Shown here: positions 1 to 7,020 of the stretch, in pieces
How positions within the stretch are numbered: position 1 is the first letter of the stretch
How the letters are laid out: each line of letters begins with the position of its first letter
DNA from: VRUE01 sp963824215
GTDB taxonomy: Bacteria > Actinomycetota > Thermoleophilia > Solirubrobacterales > 70-9
Length of the DNA stretch: 17,669 nucleotides
Direction: 5' to 3'
NCBI GenBank assembly: GCA_963824215.1
Contig: CAWGOE010000002.1
Location: 1 to 17,669 of the forward strand
Notes under the pieces: model-generated
Databases searched by the model: none
The model's input: only the letters and a program-made list of their open reading frames with translations
What the model was told of the DNA's origin: nothing
Position numbers and translations under genes: made by a program

Positions 1-717
1 GCGGCTGGCGATCAGGCCCAGCTCTTCGGTCTCGACCTGCTCGCCGAGCTTGGTGAAGCCGACCAGGTCGGCGAAGCAGACTGAGATGTCAGTCGCCGTC
101 CCCGGCTGCCCTGAGGCAATCTCGCCCGCGCCCAGCACGTCACGGCGGATCTGCTCCAACATGTGGGCGCGAAAGGCATAGGAGAGGGTGGGCTCGAACA
201 GCGGCAGCATGTGCTCTGCGGCGGCGGCGAAGCGCAGGCCGAGGTCGCGCTCGGTGTCGCCCGGCTGCATCAGCGTGCGGATGACCAGGTCACGGTTGGC
301 CTCGGCGATCCGCGCCGTCGCCATGCCCACGGTCCGCGCCACCTGCAGCATCCCCTCTTCCGGCAGGCCGGCGTCATAGAAGGCTTTAACTCGTTTCGCC
401 GCGTCCAGGTCCACCTCGCTTACCGAGCGCTCATCCGGATCGGGATAAGGGACGCCGAGCGCGGCACTGGTCCGCTGCAGGACCTCGAGATCGAGCCCGG
501 CTATCTCCGCCACTTCCCGCGGCGTGTAGCGGGGACCGCCACCGGCGACGGCGCGCTCAACCGGCAGCAGGGCGAGGCGCCCTCCCTCGACCGCCTCGCG
601 CAGCTCCTCGAGGGGCACGCCTTCGGCGCTGAGTCTTTCGAGCAACTCGCAGCGCGCTTCGCGCGCCTCCCCCTCGACGTCCTCAAGCAGGCCCTCAGTC
701 TCGAAATCAATCGTCAT
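1..717 (-). CDS. Class III adenylate/guanylate cyclase, Rv1264-like (3' part missing)
   Basis: The reading frame is open from ATG 717 to the window edge, giving 239 residues. Residues about 1-190 are a mostly helical, acidic region that fits the regulatory domain found in front of the catalytic domain in mycobacterial Rv1264-type cyclases, where it acts as a pH-dependent autoinhibitor (family knowledge). Residues about 205-239 begin a class III cyclase catalytic domain: DISVCFADLVGFTKLGE contains the first metal-binding aspartate (D217). The second metal site and the transition-state residues lie beyond the window. The product would make a cyclic nucleotide, probably cAMP, from ATP in the cytoplasm. 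No membrane segment is seen in the visible part. The start ATG overlaps the GGT stop as ATGA, so the two genes are probably translationally coupled. Substrate specificity cannot be judged here. Confidence 0.86.
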   Translation of the reverse strand, partial: MTIDFETEGLLEDVEGEAREARCELLERLSAEGVPLEELREAVEGGRLALLPVERAVAGGGPRYTPREVAEIAGLDLEVLQRTSAALGVPYPDPDERSVSEVDLDAAKRVKAFYDAGLPEEGMLQVARTVGMATARIAEANRDLVIRTLMQPGDTERDLGLRFAAAAEHMLPLFEPTLSYAFRAHMLEQIRRDVLGAGEIASGQPGTATDISVCFADLVGFTKLGEQVETEELGLIASR

Positions 718-2219
718 GCGAACGCCACGCTACCGCCGCGGCGAGGATCGCCGCCGCCGCTCACCTCTCCACTGGACGGATCGCGAGCCACCGCCTGCAC
801 GCCGCCGAAGAAGAGATTGATCCGCGGTCGGCGCAGGACCGGCAGCCCGCGGGCCTCGATCCGTGCCAGCGCCTCCTCGTCGATCCCCGGCTCGGCCTGG
901 ACGATGCCCTGCTCGAAATGGAGGCGCGGCGCCCGCACCGCCTCACCGGCGCTCATCCCCTGCTCGACCGAGCGCATCACGGTCTGCACGATCGCCGAGC
1001 GGATCCGGTTGGAGCCGGCGCTGCCCAGGCCCAGCTCGATCTCGCCATCTCGCCGCACCACCGTCGGCGCCATCATCGAGGGCACCCGCCGGCCAGGGGC
1101 AATCGCGTGGAAGCCAAGTGGGTTGAGGTCCTCCTCGCCGAGCATGTTGTTGAGGATCACTCCCGTACCGGGCACGAGGACGCCCGAGCCGGAACCGTTC
1201 GAGCAGGTGACGCTGGCGCACATGCCGTCGCCGTCGAGAACCGAGATGTGCGTGGTCGAGCCAAGCAGGTCGCCGGCGCGCAGATCGAGGCGCTGCGGAT
1301 CGAGCAGTGAGCTCTCCAGGCCCTCGCCATAAAGCCGTTCGGCGAACTCCTCGCCACGCGCCCGGTTGGCGGCGTCCATGGCGGCGACGAGTTGCTCGGG
1401 GCCGCTGCTCTCTCCCAGTCGCTCGAGCAAGCCGAGCGTGTAGGCAATCAGGATGCCGCCAGAGGATGGAGGCGGGTTGGTGAGGACCTCAGCGCCGCGG
1501 AACGGGGCCTGGATCGGCCGCCGCTCAATCGCCTCGTACTGCGCCAGGTCGGCGGCCCCCAGCGTGCCACCGTGCTCCGCGACGAAGCCGCTCAGCGCCG
1601 CTGCCACCTCGCCGCGGTAGAAGGGCTGGGCGCCTTCGGCGCCAAAGCGTTCCAGTGCCTCAGCGAGTTCCGGGAAGCTGAAGAGGTCGCCCTCTCTCAG
1701 TTGGCGCCCCTGTGGCGCGTAGAGCTCGCGCGTCTCGGCGAGGCGCTCGTGGATCGGCCAGAGGATCTCCAGGATGTATGCCTGCTCGGCGTTGACCGGC
1801 GCGCCCTCGCGGGCGAGCTTCACGCCGGGGGCGATCAGGTCGGCCAGCTGCAGCGTGCCGAAGCGCCGCAGCGCTAGCTCCAACCCCGCCGCCGTTCCTG
1901 GCACGCCGCAGGAGGCCGGGCCAACGTAGAACGTCTGCACCGTCTCCTCGTCAAAGTGGACCGGCACCGGGGCCAGCTCGACGCCGCGTTCGAGCCCATC
2001 CTTGCCCGGCGCGGCGACGAAGAAGTCGATCAGCACGGTCTCCTCGCCACGGCTGACCATCATGAAGCCGCCGGCGCCGAAGCCGGTTAGCGGACTCTCG
2101 ACCGCGAACGAGGCCAGCACCGCGGCGGTTGCAGCATCTACCGCGTTGCCACCCTCGCGCAGCACCTCGGCCCCCGCCTCAGCGGTGAGCGGATGTCCGG
2201 CAGCGACGACCCCTTTCAT
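714..2219 (-). CDS. Gamma-glutamyltransferase family protein (Ntn hydrolase), cytoplasmic form
   Basis: The 501-residue protein belongs to the gamma-glutamyltranspeptidase family, which cleaves or transfers the gamma-glutamyl group of glutathione-like substrates and matures by self-cleavage. The N-terminus (AAGHPLTAEAGAEVLREGGNAVDAA) is typical of the family. The STTHISVLDGDG motif at 321-332 places the nucleophile and new N-terminus at T322, giving an approximately 321-residue large and 180-residue small subunit. The substrate-pocket motif PSMMAPT is at 380-386. The glycine pair that usually follows as GSPGG is here GSAGSN (399-404), a departure seen by eye. There is no signal peptide, unlike the periplasmic E. 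coli enzyme, so a cytoplasmic location is inferred. Mycothiol-type or other gamma-glutamyl substrates are possible. It begins 37 nt after ftsZ, with no clear Shine-Dalgarno, and overlaps the cyclase start by 4 nt. Confidence 0.9.
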   Translation of the reverse strand: MKGVVAAGHPLTAEAGAEVLREGGNAVDAATAAVLASFAVESPLTGFGAGGFMMVSRGEETVLIDFFVAAPGKDGLERGVELAPVPVHFDEETVQTFYVGPASCGVPGTAAGLELALRRFGTLQLADLIAPGVKLAREGAPVNAEQAYILEILWPIHERLAETRELYAPQGRQLREGDLFSFPELAEALERFGAEGAQPFYRGEVAAALSGFVAEHGGTLGAADLAQYEAIERRPIQAPFRGAEVLTNPPPSSGGILIAYTLGLLERLGESSGPEQLVAAMDAANRARGEEFAERLYGEGLESSLLDPQRLDLRAGDLLGSTTHISVLDGDGMCASVTCSNGSGSGVLVPGTGVILNNMLGEEDLNPLGFHAIAPGRRVPSMMAPTVVRRDGEIELGLGSAGSNRIRSAIVQTVMRSVEQGMSAGEAVRAPRLHFEQGIVQAEPGIDEEALARIEARGLPVLRRPRINLFFGGVQAVARDPSSGEVSGGGDPRRGGSVAFA

Positions 2220-2256
2220 GGGACGGGGGCCGGAAGGCGGATTCTCAAAAGCAGGA

Positions 2257-3717
2257 CTAGCCGGGGAGGAACTCGGGGACGTCGAGGCTGCTCAGCTCGC
2301 CGGCCTTCTCGCTGCGTGGAGCGCGGCCGCGACCGGTGTCTTTGGTGCGGCGAATTGTCGGCTCGGCCGCGCGGCGCGGCGCCGATTGGCCGTCGAAGCG
2401 GGTGGCGACGACGGTGACCCAGATCTGGTCGCTCAGCTCCTCGTCGATGTTGGCGCCGAAGATGATGTTGGCGTCTGGGTGGGCGGCCTCGCCGACCAGC
2501 TTCGCCGCCTCGCTGACTTCGACCAGGGAGAGGTCGGGACCGCCGGTGATCGAGAGCAGAATCGCCCGCGCTCCCTCCATCGAGGTCTCCAGCAGCGGTG
2601 AGGAGATCGCTTTCTCCGCCGCGAGCAGGCCGCGGTTCTCGCCGTGCCCCATACCGATCCCGAGCAGCGCCCGGCCGGCATTGGACATGATCGTGCGCAC
2701 GTCGGCGAAGTCGAGGTTGATCAGCGCCGGCAGCGTGACCAGGTCAGAGATGCCCTGCACGCCCTGACGCAGCACGTCGTCGGCTACCTGGAAAGCCTCG
2801 ACCATCGAGGTGTGCTGGTCGAGGACCTCAAGCAGGCGGTCGTTGGGGACGACGATCAGCGTGTCGACCTCCGCCGCCAGCTCCTCGATCCCCTTGCCGG
2901 CCTGGGTGCCGCGGCGCGAGCCCTCGAAGCTGAACGGCTTGGTGACGATGCCGACGGTGAGCGCGCCGACCTCGCGGGCGAGGCGAGCGATGACCGGGGC
3001 GGCACCGCTGCCGGTGCCGCCGCCTGCGCCAGCGGCGACGAAGACCATGTCGGAACCCTTGAGCAGGCGCTTGATCTTGTCCTGCTCCTCGAAGGCGGAG
3101 CGATGGCCGACCTCGGGGTCGGCGCCGGCGCCGAGGCCCCGCGTCTGCTCGTCGCCGATGTGGACGGTGACGTCGGCGACACAGAGCTGCAGCGACTGAA
3201 GATCGGTGTTGACGGCCATGAACTCCACCCCAGGCACGTTGGCGTCGACCATCCGGTTGACCGCGTTAACGCCGGCCCCGCCAACCCCCACGACCCGGAT
3301 CACAGGCTGATGCGGCTCCCCAGAGCCGGGCGGCTCGTACTCAGGTTCCTCACGCCCATACCGCGGCGTCTCAGAAGCCGGTTCATGCCGAGGCTTAGGC
3401 TCCTCAGAAAAGACCCTCTTCAGTCTTTCGGGCGGAGACTCAGCTACACCCGAAGACGCCTCGTCCCGCGACTCCTCGAGAGCTGCATCATCTGATCCCG
3501 CCGCACCAGGCGCCTCTCCCGCGGGTGGCGGCGTAGGGGGGACCTCCCCCGAGGAAGCTTTAGCTACCGCAGGGGGAGGTGGGTCCCCTGCGCCGACAGG
3601 ACCCGCGGCTGAGGCCTCTGAACCCTCAGCCGAATCACCAGGAGCATCATCAGAAGTAGAGCGAAAGAGGTCAGCAAGGGGACCCTCGCGCATGCTCGCC
3701 CGCTTACGCCGACTCAT
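2257..3717 (-). CDS. ftsZ: Cell division GTPase FtsZ with long N-terminal extension
   Basis: The 486-residue protein is tubulin-like FtsZ, which polymerises into the division ring. The core runs from about residue 138 to 443: GVGGAGVNAV (144-153), the tubulin signature GAGGGTGSGAAPVIA (230-244), and the T7-loop NLDFADV (334-340) that completes GTP hydrolysis in the next subunit. The last residues, SSLDVPEFLPG, resemble the conserved C-terminal peptide that binds membrane tethers. The first ~137 residues are an unusual low-complexity Pro/Glu/Ala extension; residues 38-69 are encoded by the 101-bp repeat. I chose ATG 3717, not an upstream in-frame codon, because AGGAGG lies 9 nt before it and everything upstream is out-of-frame parA sequence. 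It overlaps parA by 14 nt. Whether this is the cell's only FtsZ or a second copy outside the dcw cluster cannot be told from the window. Confidence 0.95.
   Translation of the reverse strand: MSRRKRASMREGPLADLFRSTSDDAPGDSAEGSEASAAGPVGAGDPPPPAVAKASSGEVPPTPPPAGEAPGAAGSDDAALEESRDEASSGVAESPPERLKRVFSEEPKPRHEPASETPRYGREEPEYEPPGSGEPHQPVIRVVGVGGAGVNAVNRMVDANVPGVEFMAVNTDLQSLQLCVADVTVHIGDEQTRGLGAGADPEVGHRSAFEEQDKIKRLLKGSDMVFVAAGAGGGTGSGAAPVIARLAREVGALTVGIVTKPFSFEGSRRGTQAGKGIEELAAEVDTLIVVPNDRLLEVLDQHTSMVEAFQVADDVLRQGVQGISDLVTLPALINLDFADVRTIMSNAGRALLGIGMGHGENRGLLAAEKAISSPLLETSMEGARAILLSITGGPDLSLVEVSEAAKLVGEAAHPDANIIFGANIDEELSDQIWVTVVATRFDGQSAPRRAAEPTIRRTKDTGRGRAPRSEKAGELSSLDVPEFLPG
3508..3608 (-). repeat. 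101-bp in-frame palindrome-rich repeat, copy 1 (in ftsZ)
   Basis: This copy aligns without gaps to 4643-4743 and 7323-7423. The 58-nt stretch starting at 3534 (TAGGGGGG...) is identical to copy 3. It encodes AGPVGAGDPPPP-AVAKASSGEV-PPTPPPAGE within the FtsZ N-terminal extension. Inverted pairs include ACCTCCCCC with GGGGGAGGT, CAGGGG with CCCCTG, and GGGTCC with GGACCC. The centre uses AT-rich codons (GTA GCT AAA GCT TCC), unlike the surrounding GC-rich third positions. Confidence 0.93.
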
Positions 3718-4882
3718 TTGCCAAGACCTCCTCAGCCAAGTCTCGATAGTAGCCCGCCGCGTTGCTTTGCGGATCGTACTTGAGCACGCTGGCGCCTTTG
3801 ACCGGGGCCTCGGCAAATTTGATCGCCTTGCGGATGCGGGAGCGGAAGACGAGGTCGCCGAAGTTCTCTTCGAGGATCTCCACCGCCTCCTTGGCGTGGA
3901 CCGTGCGCGAGTCGAGCATCGTCGGCAGGATGCCCTCGATCCGCACATCTGGGTTGAGGTTCTCCTGGATCATCTTCAGCGTGTTCTGGAGCTGGACCAG
4001 TCCGCGCATCGACAAATACTCGCACTGAACCGGGACGATCACCTTGTTGGCGGCGGTTAGTGCGTTGATCGTCAGCAGCCCGAGGCTCGGTGGCGTGTCG
4101 ATGCAAACGAAGTCGTAGTCGGCGGCGACCTCTTTCAGCGCCTTCTCCAGCGAGCGCTCGCGGCCGATCTTGGTGCTCATCGCGATCTCCGCGCCGGCGA
4201 GGTCGATCGAAGAGACCGCGATATCGATCTCGCGGTGCTGGATGATCTCGCTGATCGGCATGTCGTTGACGAGCACGTCGTAAAGGCTCTTCTCGACCTT
4301 GTCGGGATCGATCCCCTGGCTCATCGTCAGGTTGCCCTGCGGGTCGAGGTCGATGCAAAGCACCCGGTGCCCGGACTCGGCAAACGCCACAGCAAGGTTC
4401 AACGTGGTGGTCGTCTTAGCAACCCCACCCTTCTGGTTCGCAAAGGCAATGACCTCCGCATGCTTGGTCGGGACCTCAGCCACCGGCTCTTCCACGACAG
4501 CTTCGTGCCGACTGGGAGCAATCAAGTCTCGAGGCATGAACCGTTCAGGCCCAGAATCCTCCTCCAGCCCGTCATCCCTCTCAGCTTCAACCGAGATGGC
4601 CGGTGCGGTCTCCTCCTCGGGCGCCTGGGCAGCCGCACCCTCAGACGTTTCTCCAGCGGGTGGCGCGGTAGGGGGGGCCTCCCCCGAGGAAGCTTTAGCT
4701 ACCGCAGGGGGAGGTGGGTCCCCTGCGCCGACAGGACCCGCGGGCTGAGAGCCTGATCCCTCGTCGTCCCTCTGACGCTCAGGCACGGCCTCCTCCATCG
4801 CCTCCAACTCCTCGACAATCGGATGCGTCTCTTCGACAGTCGGGGCGGGCACGGACTTGTTTCTGCGGCTAAGGAATCCCAT
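3704..4882 (-). CDS. parA: ParA/Soj-type partitioning ATPase with disordered N-terminal extension
   Basis: The 392-residue protein has a ParA/MinD-type ATPase domain at about 142-390. It shows a deviant Walker A KGGVAKTTTT (151-160, signature lysine K151), CIDLDPQGN (176-184), VCIDTPPSLG (259-268) and the ParA-family stretch VIVPVQCEYLSMRGL. ParA proteins form ATP-dependent dimers on DNA and move ParB-parS complexes or other cargo; no parB is in view. The first ~140 residues are acidic and Pro/Ala-rich, predicted disordered, and contain the 101-bp-repeat peptide at 48-79. The protein begins MGFLSRRNKS, a short basic patch. It is the first gene of the parA-ftsZ-ggt-cyclase series and diverges from the Get3-like genes. 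Its coupling to ftsZ suggests a role in positioning division or in segregation, which is inference. An orphan ParA or MinD-like role is an alternative. Confidence 0.93.
   Translation of the reverse strand: MGFLSRRNKSVPAPTVEETHPIVEELEAMEEAVPERQRDDEGSGSQPAGPVGAGDPPPPAVAKASSGEAPPTAPPAGETSEGAAAQAPEEETAPAISVEAERDDGLEEDSGPERFMPRDLIAPSRHEAVVEEPVAEVPTKHAEVIAFANQKGGVAKTTTTLNLAVAFAESGHRVLCIDLDPQGNLTMSQGIDPDKVEKSLYDVLVNDMPISEIIQHREIDIAVSSIDLAGAEIAMSTKIGRERSLEKALKEVAADYDFVCIDTPPSLGLLTINALTAANKVIVPVQCEYLSMRGLVQLQNTLKMIQENLNPDVRIEGILPTMLDSRTVHAKEAVEILEENFGDLVFRSRIRKAIKFAEAPVKGASVLKYDPQSNAAGYYRDLAEEVLANESA
3726..3732 (-). promoter_or_regulatory. Shine-Dalgarno site of ftsZ inside parA
   Basis: The minus strand reads AGGAGGT here, 9 nt (counted from AGGAGG) before ATG 3717 and inside the last codons of parA. 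It is the strongest ribosome-binding site in this operon and fixes the ftsZ start. It implies that ftsZ is translated from the parA transcript. Confidence 0.75.
4643..4743 (-). repeat. 101-bp in-frame palindrome-rich repeat, copy 2 (in parA)
   Basis: This copy aligns without gaps to copies 1 and 3. It has one change in the central block (GGCCTCCCCC instead of GACCTCCCCC) and diverges mainly at its left end. It encodes the same peptide with SGEA in place of SGEV, at ParA residues 48-79, in the same reading frame as the other copies. Confidence 0.93.
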
Positions 4883-4930
4883 TGCGCGGGTATTCGCACG
4901 GGCACCCGTTTTTCCTGCCAGCGCCGGAAA
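4883..4930. other. Short divergent intergenic region between parA and the Get3-like gene pair
   Basis: Only about 48 bp separate the parA ATG from the chosen start of the plus-strand ATPase gene, so both promoters must lie here or reach into the coding regions. On the plus strand TGCTAGGAA (4932-4940) could be an extended -10 element, but it would leave the mRNA leaderless or force a start further in. No convincing -35/-10 pair or operator palindrome was found. Confidence 0.4.
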
Positions 4931-5869
4931 TTGCTAGGAATCACCCCAATCCCCGACTTACTCGACAAGCGATTGGTCTTCGTGACCGGCAAGGGAGGAG
5001 TCGGCAAGACCACCGTCGCGGTCGCGCTGGGGCTGCGCGCCGCCGAAGCCGGCAAGCGCACGATCGTCTGTGAGGTCTCCTCGCAGGAGAACGCCTCGCG
5101 GATATTCGAGCACACCGAAGTCGGCTTCCACGAGGTCGAGATGGCGGAGAACCTCTGGTCGATCTCGATCGACCCCGATGAGTCGATGCGCGAGTACGTG
5201 CTGCTGCAGCTCAAGGTCCGCGCGATGCGCGACCTGCTCTTCCGCAGCCGCATCTTCTCCTACCTCGCCGCCGCCACTCCCGGCCTCAAGGAGCTGGTCA
5301 CGATCGGCAAGATCTGGGAGCTGGCCCAGCTCGACCGCAAGGTAAAGAAGGGCCGCAAATACGACCTGGTGATCGTCGACGCCCCCGCAACCGGCCACGG
5401 GATCGGCTTCCTGCAGACGCCGCGCACCTTCGCCTCGATCGCCCGGGTCGGCCCGATCCACTCGCAGGCGCAGACGCTGGACCGTTTCATCAAAGACCAC
5501 GAGCACACCGGCACGGCGATCGTCGCCCTGCCGGAGGAGATGCCGGTAAATGAGACGGCGGCACTGGAGCAGGAGCTGCGCTCGGAGGTCGGCGTCGCCG
5601 TCGACCGCGTCTACCTCAATGGCCTCTATCCGGAGCGCTTCGCCAAAGAGGAGGCCGAGCGGCTTGCCGAGCTGGCCGAGGGCGAGAACGGGATCGTCCG
5701 CGCAGCCGCTCGCGCGGCAACCTCCGAGCACGGCCGCGCCCGCTCGCAGCGCGCCCAGCTCGCTCGCCTGCGGCGCCGGGTCGAGGCGCCGGTCAAAACC
5801 CTCCCTTTCCTCTTTGACCCCGAGCTCGGGGTCGAGGCAGCGCAAACGCTGGCCAGGAGACTCGGCTGA
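4931..5869 (+). CDS. Get3/ArsA-like ATPase, first of a tandem pair (Rv3679-like)
   Basis: The ~312-residue protein has an N-terminal VFVTGKGGVGKTTVA P-loop with the signature lysine of the ArsA/Get3/MinD group, and DLVIVDAPATGHGIGFL as the switch II/Walker B region. The C-terminal third is charged and helical. Eukaryotic Get3 carries tail-anchored proteins and ArsA drives arsenite export. The paired actinobacterial homologues Rv3679/Rv3680 (BagA/BagB) are implicated in stress and multidrug tolerance, and this arrangement matches them. No arsenite cysteine cluster or arsB is seen, so arsenic export is unlikely. The start is uncertain: an ATG at 4823 would overlap parA by 60 nt and give an implausible leader, so TTG 4931 is used; TTG 4973 is another option. 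The stop overlaps the next start as TGATG, indicating coupled translation. Confidence 0.87.
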   Translation: MLGITPIPDLLDKRLVFVTGKGGVGKTTVAVALGLRAAEAGKRTIVCEVSSQENASRIFEHTEVGFHEVEMAENLWSISIDPDESMREYVLLQLKVRAMRDLLFRSRIFSYLAAATPGLKELVTIGKIWELAQLDRKVKKGRKYDLVIVDAPATGHGIGFLQTPRTFASIARVGPIHSQAQTLDRFIKDHEHTGTAIVALPEEMPVNETAALEQELRSEVGVAVDRVYLNGLYPERFAKEEAERLAELAEGENGIVRAAARAATSEHGRARSQRAQLARLRRRVEAPVKTLPFLFDPELGVEAAQTLARRLG

Positions 5870-7020
5870 TGCCCGCTGTCGGCGAGATCCTCGAAGGCAA
5901 GGACATCTGCATCTGCGCCGGCTCGGGCGGAGCTGGCAAGACGACGACCTCGGCGGCGATTGCGACCGGCATGGCAGCGCGCGGGCTGCGCGTCTGCGTG
6001 CTGACGATCGACCCAGCCAAGCGGCTCGCCGACTCGCTCGGCCTGCGCGAGCTGGGCAACGAGGCGCGCCAGGTCGACCCGGCCCTGTTCGAGCAGCACG
6101 GGATCGAGATGAAGGGCGAGCTGTGGGCAATGATGCTCGACGCCAAGGCGACCTTCGATGAGCTCGTCGCCCGTCAGGCACCCGACGAGGAGGCACGCGA
6201 CCGGGTCTTGGGCAACCGGATCTATCAGCAGATCTCCAGCGCCCTGGCGGGCTCGCAGGAGTACATGGCGATGGAGAAGCTCTTCGAGCTACACACCGAA
6301 GGGCGCTTTGACCTGCTCGTTCTCGACACGCCCCCCACCCGCAACGCGCTCGATTTCCTCGACGCGCCGAAACGCCTTACCCAGTTCATCGAGGGACGCT
6401 CGCTGCGGGTCTTCATGAAGCCAACTGGCTTGGCAGCGCGAGTCGCCGGTCGCGGCGCCTCGGTCGCGCTCTCGGTCTTCAAGCGGATCGTCGGCTTCGA
6501 CCTGCTCGCCGACCTGGCCGAGTTCTTCAACGCCTTCAGCGGCATGGTCGACGGCTTCCAGGCACGCGCCAAGCGGGTCAACAACCTGCTCGCCGATCCC
6601 CACACCTGCTTCCTCGTCGTCTGCGGTCCGCAGGGCGAGCCGATCGACGAGGCCGTCTACTTCCACCGCAAGCTGGTCGAGGCGAAGCTGCCCTTCGGCG
6701 GCGTCATCGTCAACAAGGTCCACTACCCGGCGGAGCGCCTGCGCAGCGACGGCGGCAACCTGGAGGGCGACCTAGCCGCCAGGCTTGGCGACGAGGACCT
6801 GGCGACCCGAGTCGCGGAGAACTTCGCCGACTACCAAGCACTAGCCGAGCGCGACGCTCGCAACATCGAGCACCTCGCCGCTGAGCTGCGGACCAAGGGT
6901 GTCATCCGCGTTCCCTACCTAGATGAGGACGTCCACGACCTCGGCGGCCTCGCCGAGATCAACCGCTACCTCTTTGCCAGCAGCGAGGAGCGGATCGAGA
7001 TAGCCGCCGGCCGCGCCTAG
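5869..7020 (+). CDS. Get3/ArsA-like ATPase, second of the pair (Rv3680-like)
   Basis: The 383-residue protein has a deviant P-loop CAGSGGAGKTTTSA (17-30), the VLTIDPAKRLADSLGL segment that follows it in this family, and the Walker B-like LLVLDTPPTRNALDFLDAPKR. That last motif is characteristic of the Rv3680 side of the pair and differs from the DAPATGH motif of its neighbour, so the two are diverged partners, not recent duplicates. A hydrophobic helical stretch around 185-220 (VALSVFKRIVGFDLLADLAEFFNAF) could be a client-binding or membrane-contacting region (inference). It starts within the stop codon of the upstream gene, so a stoichiometric heterocomplex is likely. Its TAG stop lies in a CTAG that also ends the opposing gene. 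Confidence 0.9.
   Translation: MPAVGEILEGKDICICAGSGGAGKTTTSAAIATGMAARGLRVCVLTIDPAKRLADSLGLRELGNEARQVDPALFEQHGIEMKGELWAMMLDAKATFDELVARQAPDEEARDRVLGNRIYQQISSALAGSQEYMAMEKLFELHTEGRFDLLVLDTPPTRNALDFLDAPKRLTQFIEGRSLRVFMKPTGLAARVAGRGASVALSVFKRIVGFDLLADLAEFFNAFSGMVDGFQARAKRVNNLLADPHTCFLVVCGPQGEPIDEAVYFHRKLVEAKLPFGGVIVNKVHYPAERLRSDGGNLEGDLAARLGDEDLATRVAENFADYQALAERDARNIEHLAAELRTKGVIRVPYLDEDVHDLGGLAEINRYLFASSEERIEIAAGRA

Noticed and set aside
163..1332. Plus-strand 389-residue open frame
   Set aside because: It lies antisense to the cyclase and gamma-glutamyltransferase genes and has no protein-like pattern.
2644..3495. Plus-strand 283-residue open frame opposite ftsZ
   Set aside because: It is a shadow of the ftsZ codon pattern with no domain features.
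3718..3948. Upstream extension of the ftsZ reading frame by 77 residues
   Set aside because: The added residues are the parA sequence read out of frame, and a strong Shine-Dalgarno supports ATG 3717.
4823..4930. ATG 4823 as start of the first Get3-like gene
   Set aside because: It would overlap the divergent parA by 60 nt, and the 36 added residues do not look like a family N-terminus.
4931..7020. Arsenite export operon arsA
   Set aside because: No arsenite-binding cysteine set, arsB, arsR or arsD is present; the pair fits actinobacterial Get3-like proteins better.
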